Both the position numbers and the translations under genes were made by a program. Positions 1 through 6,181 of a stretch of 7,652 nucleotides of DNA are shown piece by piece; within the stretch, counting starts at the first letter, position 1, and each line of letters begins with the position of its first letter. The DNA comes from Oscillospiraceae bacterium. Its GTDB lineage: Bacteria; Bacillota; Clostridia; Oscillospirales; Oscillospiraceae. The notes below the pieces were generated by a model. The model did no database searches, was not told the DNA's origin, and saw nothing but the letters and a program-made list of their open reading frames with translations. The stretch lies in NCBI GenBank assembly GCA_020025345.1, contig JAHHSH010000071.1:1-7652 (forward strand), read 5' to 3'.

Positions 1-2657
1 ACGGCCCTCCCTTCTCCAACGGCGACATCCACATGGGTCACGCCCTGAACAAGGCACTGAAGGACTTCATCGTCCGCAGCTACGCCATGCGCGGCTACTA
101 CACTCCCTATATCCCCGGCTGGGATAACCACGGTATGCCCATCGAGTCCGCCATCATCAAGGAGCAGAAGCTCAACCACAAGGCCATGAGCGTCTCCGAT
201 TTCCGCAGCGCCTGCCACGACTACGCTGAGAAGTACATCCAGCGCCAGATGGCCGGCTTCAAGCGCATCGGCGTGGTGGCTGACTGGGAGCATCCCTACC
301 GCACCATGGACAAGAGCTTCGAGGCTGCCGAGGTCCGTGTCTTCGGTAAGATGTACGAGAAGGGCTTCATCTACAAGGGTCTCAAGCCCGTGTACTGGTG
401 CGCCCACGACGAAACCGCTCTGGCCGAGGCAGAGATCGAGTATCAGGACGATCCCTGCACCACCGTGTATGTCAAGTTCCCCATGAATGACGATCAGGGT
501 AAGCTGGGTCATCTGGACCTCTCCAAGCTCTATTTCGTGATTTGGACCACCACCATCTGGACCCTGCCCGGCAACATGGCCATCGCTCTGCATCCCGATG
601 AGAGCTATGCCATTGTCAAGGCCGACAACGGCGAGATGTACATTATGGCCGAGGCTCTCACGGAGAAGGTCATGAAGATCGGCGGTTTTGAGAACTACGA
701 GATCGTCGAGACCCACCCCGGCTCCTTCTTCGAGAATATGCTGGCCAGCCATCCCTTCCTCGACAAGACCAGCCGCCTGCTGCTGGCTGACTACGTCACC
801 ATGGATTCCGGTACGGGCTGCGTCCATACCGCTCCCGGCTTCGGTGCCGACGACTACCAGACCTGCATGCGCTACGGCATGGAGATGGTGGTACCCGTGG
901 ATGACCAGGGCCGTCACACCGACTACGCCGGCAAGTATGCCGGTATGAAGACCGAGGAGTCCAACCCCGTGATCTTGAAGGATATGCAGGAGTCCGGCGT
1001 CCTCTTTGCCAGCGAGGAGATCGTCCATAGCTATCCCCACTGCTGGCGCTGCAAGCACCCCATCATCTTCCGTGCCACCCCGCAGTGGTTCTGCTCCGTG
1101 GATTCCTTCAAGGACGAGGCCTGCGCCGCCTGCGAGGATGTCCGCTGGCTGCCCGCCTGGGGCCAGGACCGCATGACCGCCATGATCCGTGAGCGCAACG
1201 ACTGGTGCATCAGCCGTCAGCGCCGCTGGGGTCTGCCCATCCCCGTGTTCTACTGCGAGGAGTGCCACAAGCCCGTGTGCACCCCCGAGACCATCGACAA
1301 GGTTTCCAACATCTTTGGCGAGAAGGGTTCCAACGCCTGGTTCGATATGGAGGCCGAGGAGCTGCTGCCCGAAGGCTTCACCTGCCCCCACTGCGGCGGC
1401 AAGCACTTCACCAAGGAGACCGATACGCTGGACGGCTGGTTCGACTCCGGCTCCACCCACTTCTGCGCCATGGAGCAGAAGCAGAACTTCTGGCCCGCCA
1501 GCATGTATATCGAAGGCGCTGACCAGTACCGCGGCTGGTTCCAGTCCTCCCTGCTGACCGCTGTGGGCGCTCTGGGCCGCACCGCTCCTTTCAAGGAGTG
1601 CCTGACCCACGGCTGGACCGTGGACGGCGAGGGCCGCGCCATGCATAAGTCTCTGGGCAACGGCATGGACCCCAACGAGATCATCCAGAAGTACGGCGCA
1701 GACCTGCTGCGTCTGTGGGCCGGCAGCGCCGACTACCATGTGGATGTCCGCTGCAGCGACGACATCTTCAAGCAGCTGAGCCAGAACTATCTGAAGTTCC
1801 GCAACACCTCCAAGTTCTGCCTGGATAACCTGACCGACTTCGATCCCAACCATCTGGTGGCTCCCGAGGATATGCTGGAGCTGGATCGCTGGGCCGTCAC
1901 CCGCCTCAACGCGCTGATCCGCAAGGTGTTCAACGCTTATGACAACTACGAGTTCCATGTGATCTCCCACGCCATCAACGACTTCTGTGTGGTGGATCTG
2001 AGTTCCTTCTACTTCGACATCATCAAGGATCGCCTCTACTGCGATGCCGCCGACAGTTTGGAGCGCCGCAGCGCCCAGACCGCCATCTACATGATTCTGG
2101 ACGCCATGACCCGTATGTTCGCTCCCATCCTGGCCTTCACCTGCGACGAGATCTGGCAGGTCATGCCCCACCGCGAGGGCGACGACGAGCGCAACGTGGT
2201 GCTCAACGACATGGTCCAGCCCTACGAGGCCTATGCCCTCAGCGAGGTGCAGATGATGCGCTGGGGTGTTCTGGAGCAGCTGCGTGACAGCGTGAACGTG
2301 GCTCTGGAGAAGGCCCGTGCCGAGAAGAAGATCGGTAAGGCACTGGAGGCCCATGTGGTGCTGGTCACCGACAAGCCCGTGGCCGAGTCCAATCTGGAGG
2401 AGACCCGCAAGGCCTTTGAGGACAAGTGGGATGACCTGTTCATTGTCTCCGATGTGGAGATCAGTGAGGATCCCGAACTGTACGCACAGGCCGCCGAGAC
2501 CGCTCTGGAGGGCGTTCGCGTGCTGGTCAGCGAGGCTAAGGGCGAGAAGTGCATGCGCTGCTGGAAGCACCATGTACTGGTGGGCAAGAACGCAGAGTAT
2601 CCCGATCTGTGCCCCCGCTGCGCCGCTGTGATGGCAAAGCTGCCCGTCATCGAATAA
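1..2657 (+). CDS. ileS: Isoleucyl-tRNA synthetase, 5'-truncated by the window edge
   Basis: This cytoplasmic class I synthetase charges tRNA-Ile with isoleucine (EC 6.1.1.5). The reading frame is open from base 3 and stops at TAA 2655-2657, giving 884 visible residues. Full-length relatives have about 930, so roughly 50 N-terminal residues are missing and the ATG at 33 is internal. In order I see the HIGH-type motif as HMGH (30-41), the CP1 editing domain with WTTTIWTLPGN (about 543-575) and GTGCVHTAPGFGADDY (about 813-860), the stretch DWCISRQRRWGLPIP (about 1200-1245), a CEEC...CPHCGG zinc-ribbon insertion (about 1255-1395), DTLDGWFDSGSTH, and the KMSKS loop as AMHKSLGN (1638-1661). The C-terminus has the zinc motif CMRCW...CPRC (2550-2621) typical of bacterial type 1 IleRS. 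AMHKS replaces KMSKS, a variant I recall from clostridial enzymes. Codon use is strongly biased toward C-ending codons, as in highly expressed genes. No intrinsic terminator directly follows the stop. Confidence 0.98.
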   Translation, partial: GPPFSNGDIHMGHALNKALKDFIVRSYAMRGYYTPYIPGWDNHGMPIESAIIKEQKLNHKAMSVSDFRSACHDYAEKYIQRQMAGFKRIGVVADWEHPYRTMDKSFEAAEVRVFGKMYEKGFIYKGLKPVYWCAHDETALAEAEIEYQDDPCTTVYVKFPMNDDQGKLGHLDLSKLYFVIWTTTIWTLPGNMAIALHPDESYAIVKADNGEMYIMAEALTEKVMKIGGFENYEIVETHPGSFFENMLASHPFLDKTSRLLLADYVTMDSGTGCVHTAPGFGADDYQTCMRYGMEMVVPVDDQGRHTDYAGKYAGMKTEESNPVILKDMQESGVLFASEEIVHSYPHCWRCKHPIIFRATPQWFCSVDSFKDEACAACEDVRWLPAWGQDRMTAMIRERNDWCISRQRRWGLPIPVFYCEECHKPVCTPETIDKVSNIFGEKGSNAWFDMEAEELLPEGFTCPHCGGKHFTKETDTLDGWFDSGSTHFCAMEQKQNFWPASMYIEGADQYRGWFQSSLLTAVGALGRTAPFKECLTHGWTVDGEGRAMHKSLGNGMDPNEIIQKYGADLLRLWAGSADYHVDVRCSDDIFKQLSQNYLKFRNTSKFCLDNLTDFDPNHLVAPEDMLELDRWAVTRLNALIRKVFNAYDNYEFHVISHAINDFCVVDLSSFYFDIIKDRLYCDAADSLERRSAQTAIYMILDAMTRMFAPILAFTCDEIWQVMPHREGDDERNVVLNDMVQPYEAYALSEVQMMRWGVLEQLRDSVNVALEKARAEKKIGKALEAHVVLVTDKPVAESNLEETRKAFEDKWDDLFIVSDVEISEDPELYAQAAETALEGVRVLVSEAKGEKCMRCWKHHVLVGKNAEYPDLCPRCAAVMAKLPVIE

Positions 2658-2662
2658 ACCAC

Positions 2663-2690
2663 TTGCATTTCCTGTCAGGAATGCTATAAT
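2663..2690 (+). promoter_or_regulatory. Sigma-A type promoter of the tRNA-Ala gene
   Basis: TTGCAT (2663-2668) and a perfect TATAAT (2685-2690) are separated by 16 bases. The TGC just before the -10 box gives an extended -10 (TGN). It starts only 6 bases after the ileS stop codon. The expected transcription start is near 2697, which lies inside the inverted repeat that follows and about 27 bases before the tRNA. This is a strong consensus-like promoter and would let the tRNA be expressed independently of ileS. Confidence 0.8.
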
Positions 2691-2723
2691 ATTTGGGTAA
2701 GGCTCCGTGCCTTACCCAAATAT
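2689..2723 (+). repeat. Perfect 15-bp inverted repeat forming the tRNA leader
   Basis: The arms ATATTTGGGTAAGGC (2689-2703) and GCCTTACCCAAATAT (2709-2723) are exact reverse complements around a 5-base loop TCCGT. The left arm shares its first two bases with the -10 box, and the right arm ends at the base before tRNA nucleotide 1. No T-tract follows, so it does not look like a terminator. If transcription starts near 2697, only the inner 7 bp or so of the stem would be transcribed. The full palindrome would exist in DNA, or in read-through RNA from ileS. Its function is unknown: it could be an operator, a leader hairpin affecting RNase P processing, or a small mobile-repeat remnant. Confidence 0.85.
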
Positions 2724-2799
2724 GGGCTCGTAGCTCAGCTGGGAGAGCGTACGGTTCGCATCCGTAAGGTCGAGGGTTCGATCCCCTTCGAGTCCACCA
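2724..2799 (+). tRNA. tRNA-Ala, anticodon CGC
   Basis: A complete 76-nt cloverleaf with encoded CCA. The acceptor stem GGGCTCG (2724-2730) pairs with CGAGTCC (2789-2795). The D stem is GCTC/GAGC (2733-2736 with 2745-2748). The anticodon stem TACGG/CCGTA (2750-2754 with 2762-2766) encloses loop TTCGCAT, placing anticodon CGC at 2757-2759. The T arm GAGGG-TTCGATC-CCCTT spans 2772-2788, the discriminator is A2796 and CCA is 2797-2799. The third acceptor pair is G2726-U2793, the G3:U70 wobble that is the main alanine identity element, so it independently supports Ala. The CGC anticodon reads GCG only. The gene has its own promoter and an immediately adjacent terminator, so it appears monocistronic apart from possible read-through from ileS. 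Confidence 0.97.
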
Positions 2800-2840
2800 A
2801 AAAACGCCTGTTTTCTTGCGAAAACAGGCGTTTTTCTTTA
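2800..2840 (+). terminator. Intrinsic terminator of tRNA-Ala
   Basis: A 16-bp perfect stem (2800-2815 with 2820-2835) carries a TTGC loop. Its core is ACGCCTGTTTTC/GAAAACAGGCGT, and it runs straight into TTTTTCTTTATTTT. It begins at the base after the tRNA CCA. The A-run on the 5' side means it could also act on the minus strand as a backup for the convergent dehydrogenase gene. Confidence 0.93.
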
Positions 2841-2960
2841 TTTTATGAATGATTTAGTTGTGCCGCATTTCCCGTATTTTTGTCCGGCCACAGACAAATT
2901 CCTTTTTTGATCACAGAGTGCGGCTGGTTTTGGCGGCCTTGTGGCTGCATGATAGATATG

Positions 2961-2999
2961 AAAAAGGATGCAAGCGTCAGCTTGCATCCTTTTCTTTTT
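2961..2999 (-). terminator. Intrinsic terminator of the D-lactate dehydrogenase gene (probably bidirectional)
   Basis: The stem AAAAGGATGCAAGC (2962-2975) and GCTTGCATCCTTTT (2980-2993) is 14 bp with a 4-base GTCA loop. Read on the minus strand it ends in a run of five U (complement of 2961-2965), about 86 bases past the dehydrogenase stop. On the plus strand it ends in TTTTCTTTTT, so it can also stop transcription leaking from ileS and the tRNA. Together with 2800-2840 it insulates two convergent units. Confidence 0.88.
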
Positions 3000-3035
3000 C
3001 TGAGAACTTTTATTGTTTCAGCGGTACTATTTTGA

Positions 3036-3062
3036 CCTGCGGCGTCTTTCCGATGCCGCAGG
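3036..3062 (-). other. GC-rich hairpin in the 3' UTR of the dehydrogenase gene
   Basis: CCTGCGGC (3036-3043) pairs with GCCGCAGG (3055-3062). On the plus strand the stem extends to 11 bp through one G-T pair, with loop TTTCC. No U-run follows on the minus strand, so it is not a classical terminator. It lies 17 bases past the dehydrogenase stop codon and could protect the 3' end of the mRNA. Function is inferred only. Confidence 0.4.
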
Positions 3063-3078
3063 AAACACCAGTCGGATC

Positions 3079-4065
3079 TCAGCCGTTTAAAACCTCGTTC
3101 TGCGTGTTGGGCTCACCGGAAACGAACTTTTGCAGGTTGTCGATGGTGGTGGAGGCGATGCTGTCCAAGGCTTCCTCGGTTAGGAATGCCTGGTGAGAGG
3201 TGACGATGACGTTGGGCATGGAGAGCAAACGGGCCAGCTTGTCATCCTGCATGATGTGACCGGAGTTGTCTGTGTAGAACATATCGCCCTCGTCCTCATA
3301 GACATCCAGGCAGGCGGCACCGATCTTCTTGCTCTTGATGCCGTCAATCAGAGCCTCGGTGTCGATCATGCCGCCGCGGGAGGTATTGACGATATAGACG
3401 CCCTCCTTCATCATAGCGATGGTCTCCCGGTTGATGATGTGGTAGTTGTCCTTGTTCAACGGGCAGTGCAAGGCGATGATATCAGACTGGGAGAACAGCT
3501 CGGGCAGATCCACATACTTTACGTTAAGAGAGTGGTCGGGGTACATATCATAGGCCAGGACATTCATGCCAAAACCATGGCAGATGTCGGCGAAGATACG
3601 GCCAATCTTGCCGGTGCCGAAGATACCCACGGTCTTACCATACATATCAAAGCCGGTCAGACCGTCGAGGCTGAAGTTGAAGTCCTTGGTTCGGTTGTAG
3701 GCCTTATGGATACGGCGGTTGATGGTCAGCAGCAGAGCCATGGCGTGCTCAGCCACAGCGTGAGGCGAGTAGGCAGGCACGCGGAACACACGAATCTTAC
3801 CTTCGCAGGCCTTCAGATCCACGTTGTTGAATCCAGCGCAGCGCAGGGCAATCACCTTCACACCCATCTCATAGAGTTTATTCACAACCGTGGCATTGAC
3901 AGTATCGTTAACGAACACGCAGACGGCATCATAACCGTCTGCCATAGAGACGGTGTCCTCGTTTAGTCGGGTCTCGAAGTACTTGATGGTCATTCCGGTT
4001 CCTTCCGAGTAACGATTGAAACCGACCATATCGTAGGACTTGGCGTCGAAAAATGCAATTCTCAT
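3079..4065 (-). CDS. ldhA: D-lactate dehydrogenase, D-2-hydroxyacid dehydrogenase family
   Basis: This 328-residue cytoplasmic enzyme should reduce pyruvate to D-lactate with NADH (EC 1.1.1.28), regenerating NAD+ in fermentation. The N-terminal half has the substrate-domain motifs RCAGFNNVDL (75-84) and VPAYSPHAVAEHAMALLL (96-113). The Rossmann domain has VGIFGTGKIGR (146-156), with the GxGxxG loop and Asp173 after the second strand, which favours NAD over NADP. The catalytic triad is Arg230 (NTSRGG), Glu259 (DVYEDEG; Glu257 is the alternative) and His291 (SHQAFLTEEAL). The DMFYTDNS and SHQAFLT segments resemble E. coli LdhA, whose length is 329. I chose the ATG at 4065-4063 because AAAAGGAG (4073-4080) sits 7 bases upstream and the protein begins with the family-typical MRIAFFDAKSYD. 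The same frame stays open upstream to 4320, but that part crosses the promoter and a transposase fossil. A VanH-like or other 2-hydroxyacid dehydrogenase is the alternative. Confidence 0.93.
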   Translation of the reverse strand: MRIAFFDAKSYDMVGFNRYSEGTGMTIKYFETRLNEDTVSMADGYDAVCVFVNDTVNATVVNKLYEMGVKVIALRCAGFNNVDLKACEGKIRVFRVPAYSPHAVAEHAMALLLTINRRIHKAYNRTKDFNFSLDGLTGFDMYGKTVGIFGTGKIGRIFADICHGFGMNVLAYDMYPDHSLNVKYVDLPELFSQSDIIALHCPLNKDNYHIINRETIAMMKEGVYIVNTSRGGMIDTEALIDGIKSKKIGAACLDVYEDEGDMFYTDNSGHIMQDDKLARLLSMPNVIVTSHQAFLTEEALDSIASTTIDNLQKFVSGEPNTQNEVLNG

Positions 4066-4090
4066 TTGATAACTCCTTTTCTTTGTTAAT

Positions 4091-4119
4091 ATTATAACGA
4101 TTGTTTTAGGCGAAATCAA
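4091..4119 (-). promoter_or_regulatory. Sigma-A type promoter of the D-lactate dehydrogenase gene
   Basis: Read on the minus strand, TTGATT (4119-4114) and a perfect TATAAT (4096-4091) are separated by the ideal 17 bases. The transcription start is expected near 4084, giving a leader of about 20 bases that contains the AAAAGGAG ribosome binding site. The transposase fossil begins about 160 bases further upstream on the same strand. I saw no operator palindrome over the promoter. Confidence 0.8.
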
Positions 4120-4276
4120 TATGAAAACTAGCATAAACTTTCGGCTTAGGAAGGCGCCTGCTTTGTTTATTCTTTTAGCCGTCGTCTGTACGCTGGTAAC
4201 TGGTGGAATTGGCACATTATTGGTGCCGCCCTCCTTTTCTGTGGCCCCGCCTATTGCAGTCATAGGTAGAGTTATC
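4120..4276. other. Spacer between ldh promoter and transposase fossil; possible element end
   Basis: No convincing gene. It presumably contains what is left of the transposase 3' end and the right end of the element. A small hairpin GGCAC/GTGCC (4211-4215 with 4223-4227, 7-base loop) is the kind of short structure IS200/IS605 ends carry, but 5 bp is weak evidence. Open frames on both strands here (plus strand 4121-4411; minus strand up to 4320) have no good start signals and no recognisable family. Confidence 0.3.
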
Positions 4277-4609
4277 CTAAAACAAATCGTACCCGCTGCG
4301 CCGGAAATTTCTACTCCCATACTTGTACTTCAAATTTGCACATCTGTCGAAGACCATCAGCGCGCTTTTTCTCTTGAGCGTCCTCACAAACTATGCTACA
4401 CTCGTGTATGAAGCTATGCCCACCAGCATATGGATGTGATCTATACAAGCCTCCGCTTCGATCATTTCGCTGCATAACTTCCGGAAAATCTCACCTATAT
4501 CCTTCCGTAAGCCCTTATCTATCACTTTTCTTCCATATTTCGGTGCGAATACGTTATGATGCTCGCACCGCTAACTCGAATGTGCTGTCTTGTCCATTTC
4601 ATTTTTCAT
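4277..4609 (-). pseudogene. Decayed IS200/IS605-family TnpA transposase
   Basis: One minus-strand frame from ATG 4609 (or ATG 4597) to TAG 4279-4277 gives about 110 residues that match my memory of IS200-type TnpA (HUH single-strand transposase, about 150 residues). Visible blocks are VFAPKYGRKV, LRKDIGEIFRKLC, MIEAEACIDHIHMLV with the HUH metal-binding pair as HIH (codons at 4438-4430), and LKRKSALMVFDRCANLKYKYGSRNF with normal family spacing. The frame is broken by TAG at 4573-4571 and 4393-4391. About five residues are missing after RKLC, and homology ends at the GY(Y)VDTVG position, so the C-terminal helix with the nucleophilic Tyr is gone. Conserved aromatic and basic residues are also substituted. 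AAGGAG (complement of 4622-4627) lies near the 5' end, but its ATG at 4614 is out of frame. The element is inactive. A tnpB partner is absent, and its ends could not be placed. Confidence 0.85.
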
Positions 4610-4635
4610 CTCATTAAAAATCTCCTTGCTAATCT

Positions 4636-4672
4636 CGTGCCGCGCCCGCCAGACCATCACCACTCCGGCACG
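4636..4672. repeat. Imperfect hairpin upstream of the transposase fossil
   Basis: CGTGCCG (4636-4642) and CGGCACG (4666-4672) are exact reverse complements, 23 bases apart. On the minus strand they sit just before the AAGGAG and the transposase start. IS200-type elements typically carry a hairpin near the left end that limits transposase expression, so this may be such a relic. A competing short pairing, CCAC/GTGG, exists nearby. The element boundary itself is not visible. Confidence 0.4.
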
Positions 4673-4913
4673 GTGGTTTTTATTGACCAAGGTTTTTATC
4701 TCCCCCCGGCAGAACCAGAGGTTTTGTTAACCCCTAAGGTACCAACGAGAAAACGGCAAAGGAGAAGATGAAAGTGCATAAAAAAAGATTACAATTATTG
4801 CCCTGAATCCCTGCGGCTGGCCGCTCTTATAAGAAAGATGCGGAGCAGTTGTTTGGAGAAGTGGCTGATGTGGATCATAACGCATTAAATAAAAAGAGAA
4901 AGGGAAAATTTTT
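4673..4913. other. Intergenic region before patB, mostly unassigned
   Basis: This 241-base stretch has no intact gene. It contains the remnant upstream part of the IS region, an interrupted small frame (4768-4917), a weak promoter candidate for the next gene and its ribosome binding site AAAGGGA (4899-4905). I saw no riboswitch fold or T-box motif that I could support. Confidence 0.5.
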
Positions 4914-4917
4914 ATGA
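4768..4917 (+). other. Interrupted small reading frame overlapping the patB start
   Basis: An ATG at 4768 preceded by AAAGGAG (4758-4764, only 3 bases away) opens a frame MKVHKKRLQLLP, then meets TGA at 4804-4806. The same frame continues as IPAAGRSYKKDAEQLFGEV and on to TGA 4915-4917, overlapping the patB start as ATGA. A neighbouring frame just before the break reads KKITIIALNPCGWP, which resembles the first beta strand of a Rossmann or flavodoxin-like protein. The region may therefore be the frameshifted remains of a small gene. I do not recognise the family, and it may be noncoding. Confidence 0.2.
4853..4881 (+). promoter_or_regulatory. Weak candidate promoter for the patB-cyuA unit
   Basis: TTGGAG (4853-4858) and CATAAC (4876-4881) are 17 bases apart, each matching four of six consensus positions. 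Transcription would start near 4888, leaving a short leader with the ribosome binding site. There is no extended -10. The spacing is good but the boxes are poor, so regulation by an activator or a promoter elsewhere is equally possible. Confidence 0.25.
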
Positions 4918-6083
4918 AATACGATTTTTCTAAGGTTGTGGATCGCTCAGAGAACCATTCTGCAAAGTATGACGAGCGAGCGAAGAAATTTGGTACCGAT
5001 GATGTGATCCCTCTTTGGATCGCTGACATGGATTTCCGCACTGCACAGCCCATCACGGATGCGCTGACTGCACGCGCACAAGAGGGCATTTGGGGTTATA
5101 CTGCCCGCCCGGACAGCTATTTCAAAGCCATTTGCGACTGGAAGAAGCGCCGTAATAACTGGGATATCGACCCTGCTCTGATGAGCTTCAGCTTGGGCGT
5201 TGTGCAGAGCATTTCCGCTGTGGTGAAGCTGTTTACCCCCGAAGGGGGCAGCGTGCTGATTCAGACGCCCGTTTACTCTGAGTTCTATGACATGGTCGAG
5301 GCATGGAATCGCAAAGTAGTTGAAAATCGCTTTGTCGAGAATGACGGGCAGTGGAGCGTAGACTGGGAAGATTTCGAAAAAAAATTGGATGAGGTTGACC
5401 TGTTCCTGCTGTGCAATCCACATAATCCCTTGGGCATCGTTTGGACGCCTGAAGAGCTGCGCCGTATGGCAGAGCTGTGCATCAAGCACAACGTGGTTCT
5501 TTTCTCGGACGAAATTCATTCGGATCTGATTTTCCACGGGAAAAAGCACACTTCTACTGCAAGCCTGTCTCCGGAGATTGCACAGCATGTCATCACCGGC
5601 ATTTCCGGCACCAAGACCTTCAATCTGGCCGGCCTGCAGGCAAGTGCCGTGGTGTTCCCCGATGCACACACCAAGCAGGTCTTCGACCACTTCTGGCAAT
5701 GCATGGACATTCACCGCAACAATGCATTCTCGCTGACTGCGATGGAGACCGCTTTCAACGAGGGTGAAGATTGGCTGGAACAGCTGCTGCCCTACATTAG
5801 CGACAACTTCGATTTTGTGGTAGATTATTGCAAAAAACACATCCCCGAGATTAAGACCTATGCACCCGATGCCACTTATCTGATGTGGCTGGACTGCCGT
5901 GAGTTGGGTCTTTCCAACGATGCTCTGCGAGACTTCATGATCCACAAGGCAAAGCTCGGCCTTAATGAGGGCTGTTCTTTCGGGCGGAGTCTGAACGGCT
6001 ATATGCGTCTCAACGCGGCATGCCCCCGATGCATTCTAGAAAAGGCGATGAAGCAGCTGGAAGAAGCCGTCAATTCTTTATAA
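4914..6083 (+). CDS. patB: PatB/MalY-type PLP-dependent C-S beta-lyase (cystathionine beta-lyase)
   Basis: This 389-residue cytoplasmic class I/II aminotransferase-fold enzyme is expected to cleave the C-S bond of cystathionine or cysteine, giving a thiol or H2S plus pyruvate and ammonia. Family landmarks are the N-terminal IPLWIADMDF (32-41), TPVYSEF (118-124), NPHNPLG with Asn168, SDEIHSDL with Asp199 (pairs with the pyridine nitrogen), SGTKTFNLAGLQ with Lys234 as the Schiff-base lysine, and RLNAACPR (365-372), whose arginine should hold the substrate carboxylate. These distinguish PatB/MalY from ordinary aspartate aminotransferases, and the length is normal for the family. The start ATG 4914 has AAAGGGA 8 bases upstream. 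cyuA follows after 98 bases with no terminator, which points to a joint role in cysteine breakdown or thiol release. E. coli MalY also moonlights as a MalT repressor, but nothing here suggests that. Aminotransferase activity on other substrates is the alternative. Confidence 0.94.
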   Translation: MKYDFSKVVDRSENHSAKYDERAKKFGTDDVIPLWIADMDFRTAQPITDALTARAQEGIWGYTARPDSYFKAICDWKKRRNNWDIDPALMSFSLGVVQSISAVVKLFTPEGGSVLIQTPVYSEFYDMVEAWNRKVVENRFVENDGQWSVDWEDFEKKLDEVDLFLLCNPHNPLGIVWTPEELRRMAELCIKHNVVLFSDEIHSDLIFHGKKHTSTASLSPEIAQHVITGISGTKTFNLAGLQASAVVFPDAHTKQVFDHFWQCMDIHRNNAFSLTAMETAFNEGEDWLEQLLPYISDNFDFVVDYCKKHIPEIKTYAPDATYLMWLDCRELGLSNDALRDFMIHKAKLGLNEGCSFGRSLNGYMRLNAACPRCILEKAMKQLEEAVNSL

Positions 6084-6181
6084 ATGAGCTTGCGTACAAA
6101 CCAACTCAAGTTTTTGCCCCATTATAGCGCGGGCGGAGGCGGGCAGATAGTTTTTACGCCTACGGAAAGGAATATATCATC
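6084..6181 (+). other. patB-cyuA intergenic spacer with cyuA ribosome binding site
   Basis: The 98-base gap holds GGAAAGGA (6164-6171), 10 bases before the cyuA ATG. A GC-rich purine-heavy patch lies at about 6127-6148. I found no terminator hairpin and no convincing -35/-10 pair (ATTATAG at 6121-6127 lacks a -35 box), so cyuA is most likely co-transcribed with patB. Confidence 0.5.

Noticed and set aside
2689..2723. Palindrome as the ileS terminator
   Set aside because: There is no U-tract after the stem, and it overlaps the tRNA promoter, so terminating there would be a poor explanation.
2841..2960. Small gene or RNA between the tRNA terminator and the second terminator
   Set aside because: No frame has a credible start, and I saw no conserved RNA fold; it appears to be plain spacer.
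3193..3966. 257-codon plus-strand frame opposite the dehydrogenase
   Set aside because: It is a shadow of ldhA; the translation is a low-complexity His/Val/Asp-rich string with no domain.
4066..4320. N-terminal extension of the D-lactate dehydrogenase frame by 85 residues
   Set aside because: The extension crosses the ldh promoter and the transposase fossil, lacks family similarity, and the internal ATG at 4065 has an ideal ribosome binding site and the normal family N-terminus.
4121..4411. Plus-strand 96-codon frame with a hydrophobic N-terminal part
   Set aside because: It is antisense to the transposase fossil, has only a weak ribosome binding site, and its hydrophobic look is explained by the opposite strand.
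4393..4771. Two plus-strand frames (4393-4617 and 4556-4771)
   Set aside because: They lie antisense to, or just upstream of, the transposase remnant; they have no good start signal and no recognisable domain.
4804..4840. TGA at 4804 read as selenocysteine
   Set aside because: The nearby hairpin GCGG-CTGG-CCGC is too close to the TGA for a bacterial SECIS as I know it, and the frame matches no selenoprotein I recognise.
4947..5945. 332-codon open frame on the minus strand opposite patB
   Set aside because: It is antisense to a gene with complete PLP-enzyme motifs, and its translation shows no family features.
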